The notes under the pieces were generated by a model. The model was not told the DNA's origin, made no database searches, and saw only the letters and a program-made list of their open reading frames with translations. DNA of 12,653 nucleotides from DAOTTX01 sp034437515 (lineage in GTDB: Bacteria > Chloroflexota > Anaerolineae > Aggregatilineales > Phototrophicaceae), in assembly GCA_034437515.1 (NCBI GenBank), contig DAOTTX010000057.1, forward strand, positions 1 through 12,653, written 5' to 3'. Position 1 is the first letter of the stretch. Each line of letters begins with the position of its first letter. Below, piece after piece: positions 12,393 to 12,653 of this stretch. The position numbers and the translations under genes are program-made.

Positions 12393-12653
12393 CTATCCTT
12401 TGAGTGCCTGGGTAAACATCGTGTGGTTTTCCTCGATGATGCTGTTGTCTTGTGCTCGAGTGACCGCGTATTCGTGCGCGGCGATGCGCATCGCCTGGTA
12501 GTCGGCTTGCGGCAGGGCAGCCAGCGCGTCGAGCGTGGCGGCGAAGGCGGGGAGATCAGCCAGCGGATGCACCCAGCCGGGCATCTCACTGCCCCAGGGG
12601 GTGCGGTCACTGATGACCGGCAGGCACCCGGCGTACAGCGCCTCCCAGATGAC
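12393..12653 (-). CDS. Glycosyltransferase, C-terminal fragment (runs off the window end)
   Basis: The minus strand is open in one frame from the window edge for 86 codons to TAG at 12393-12395. The visible part begins VIWEALYAGCLPVISDRTPW, the characteristic E-A-L-x-A-G-x-P-V-I-S-D-x-T-P-W segment of the nucleotide-sugar domain of GT4-type glycosyltransferases, with a Glu as usual. GWVHPLADLPAF and a run of amphipathic helices to NHTMFTQALKG follow, as in the C-terminal helix of this fold. The start and acceptor domain lie right of the window. With the next gene only 3 bp downstream it forms an operon, pointing to a polysaccharide or glycan cluster continuing to the right. Confidence 0.8.
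   Translation of the reverse strand, partial: VIWEALYAGCLPVISDRTPWGSEMPGWVHPLADLPAFAATLDALAALPQADYQAMRIAAHEYAVTRAQDNSIIEENHTMFTQALKG

Noticed and set aside
1..12653. CRISPR array, tRNA, rRNA or insertion sequence
   Set aside because: I saw no regularly spaced direct repeats, no cloverleaf-like sequence with conserved tRNA elements, no rRNA core sequence and no transposase-like frame; small structured RNAs could still be missed by eye.

Overview
The window reads as a chromosomal stretch of a Chloroflexota-type bacterium, probably near Anaerolineae. This is an inference from gene style, not a marker gene: soluble multi-GAF/PAS histidine kinases, a secreted leucine-rich-repeat protein with an Ala-rich leader, a PBP-like protein with a C-terminal Ig-like extension, and good Shine-Dalgarno sites with some GTG and TTG starts. 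Coding DNA is GC-rich and the two divergent intergenic regions are AT-rich. I saw no rRNA, tRNA, CRISPR array, transposase or attachment site.

Left part (1-1665, minus strand): the N-terminus of a secreted leucine-rich-repeat protein cut by the window edge, then a 328-bp spacer with several inverted repeats and a run of four G-tracts, then a complete thiolase of the beta-oxidation/ketothiolase type. An AT-rich divergent region (1666-1916) carries a sigma70-like promoter in each direction.

Central part (1917-8565, plus strand): a probable operon of four genes. An OmpR/PhoB-type response regulator overlaps by one base (TGATG) a cytoplasmic GAF-GAF-PAS histidine kinase. A 993-residue membrane-anchored class A penicillin-binding-protein-like protein follows after 61 bp, then a DtxR/MntR-family metalloregulator after 25 bp. 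The PBP-like protein is the most unusual item. Its glycosyltransferase-51 half keeps both catalytic glutamates but has lost much of the GGSTxTQQ motif. Its transpeptidase half keeps the fold's landmarks, yet all three active-site motifs (SxxK, SxN, KTG) are substituted. It looks like a pseudo-transpeptidase co-transcribed with a two-component system, perhaps a cell-envelope sensor or scaffold rather than a crosslinking enzyme.

Right part (8562-12653): a minus-strand REC-PAS-GAF-histidine kinase with a TTG start ends by sharing a TTAA tetranucleotide with the end of the DtxR gene. Divergent from it, across 256 bp, is a single-domain receiver protein, a plausible phosphorelay partner. Convergent with that receiver, two bases away, are two minus-strand GT4-type glycosyltransferases separated by 3 bp, the upstream one cut by the window end. 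They are likely the end of a surface-polysaccharide cluster. Overall the window holds two signalling modules around envelope-related genes.
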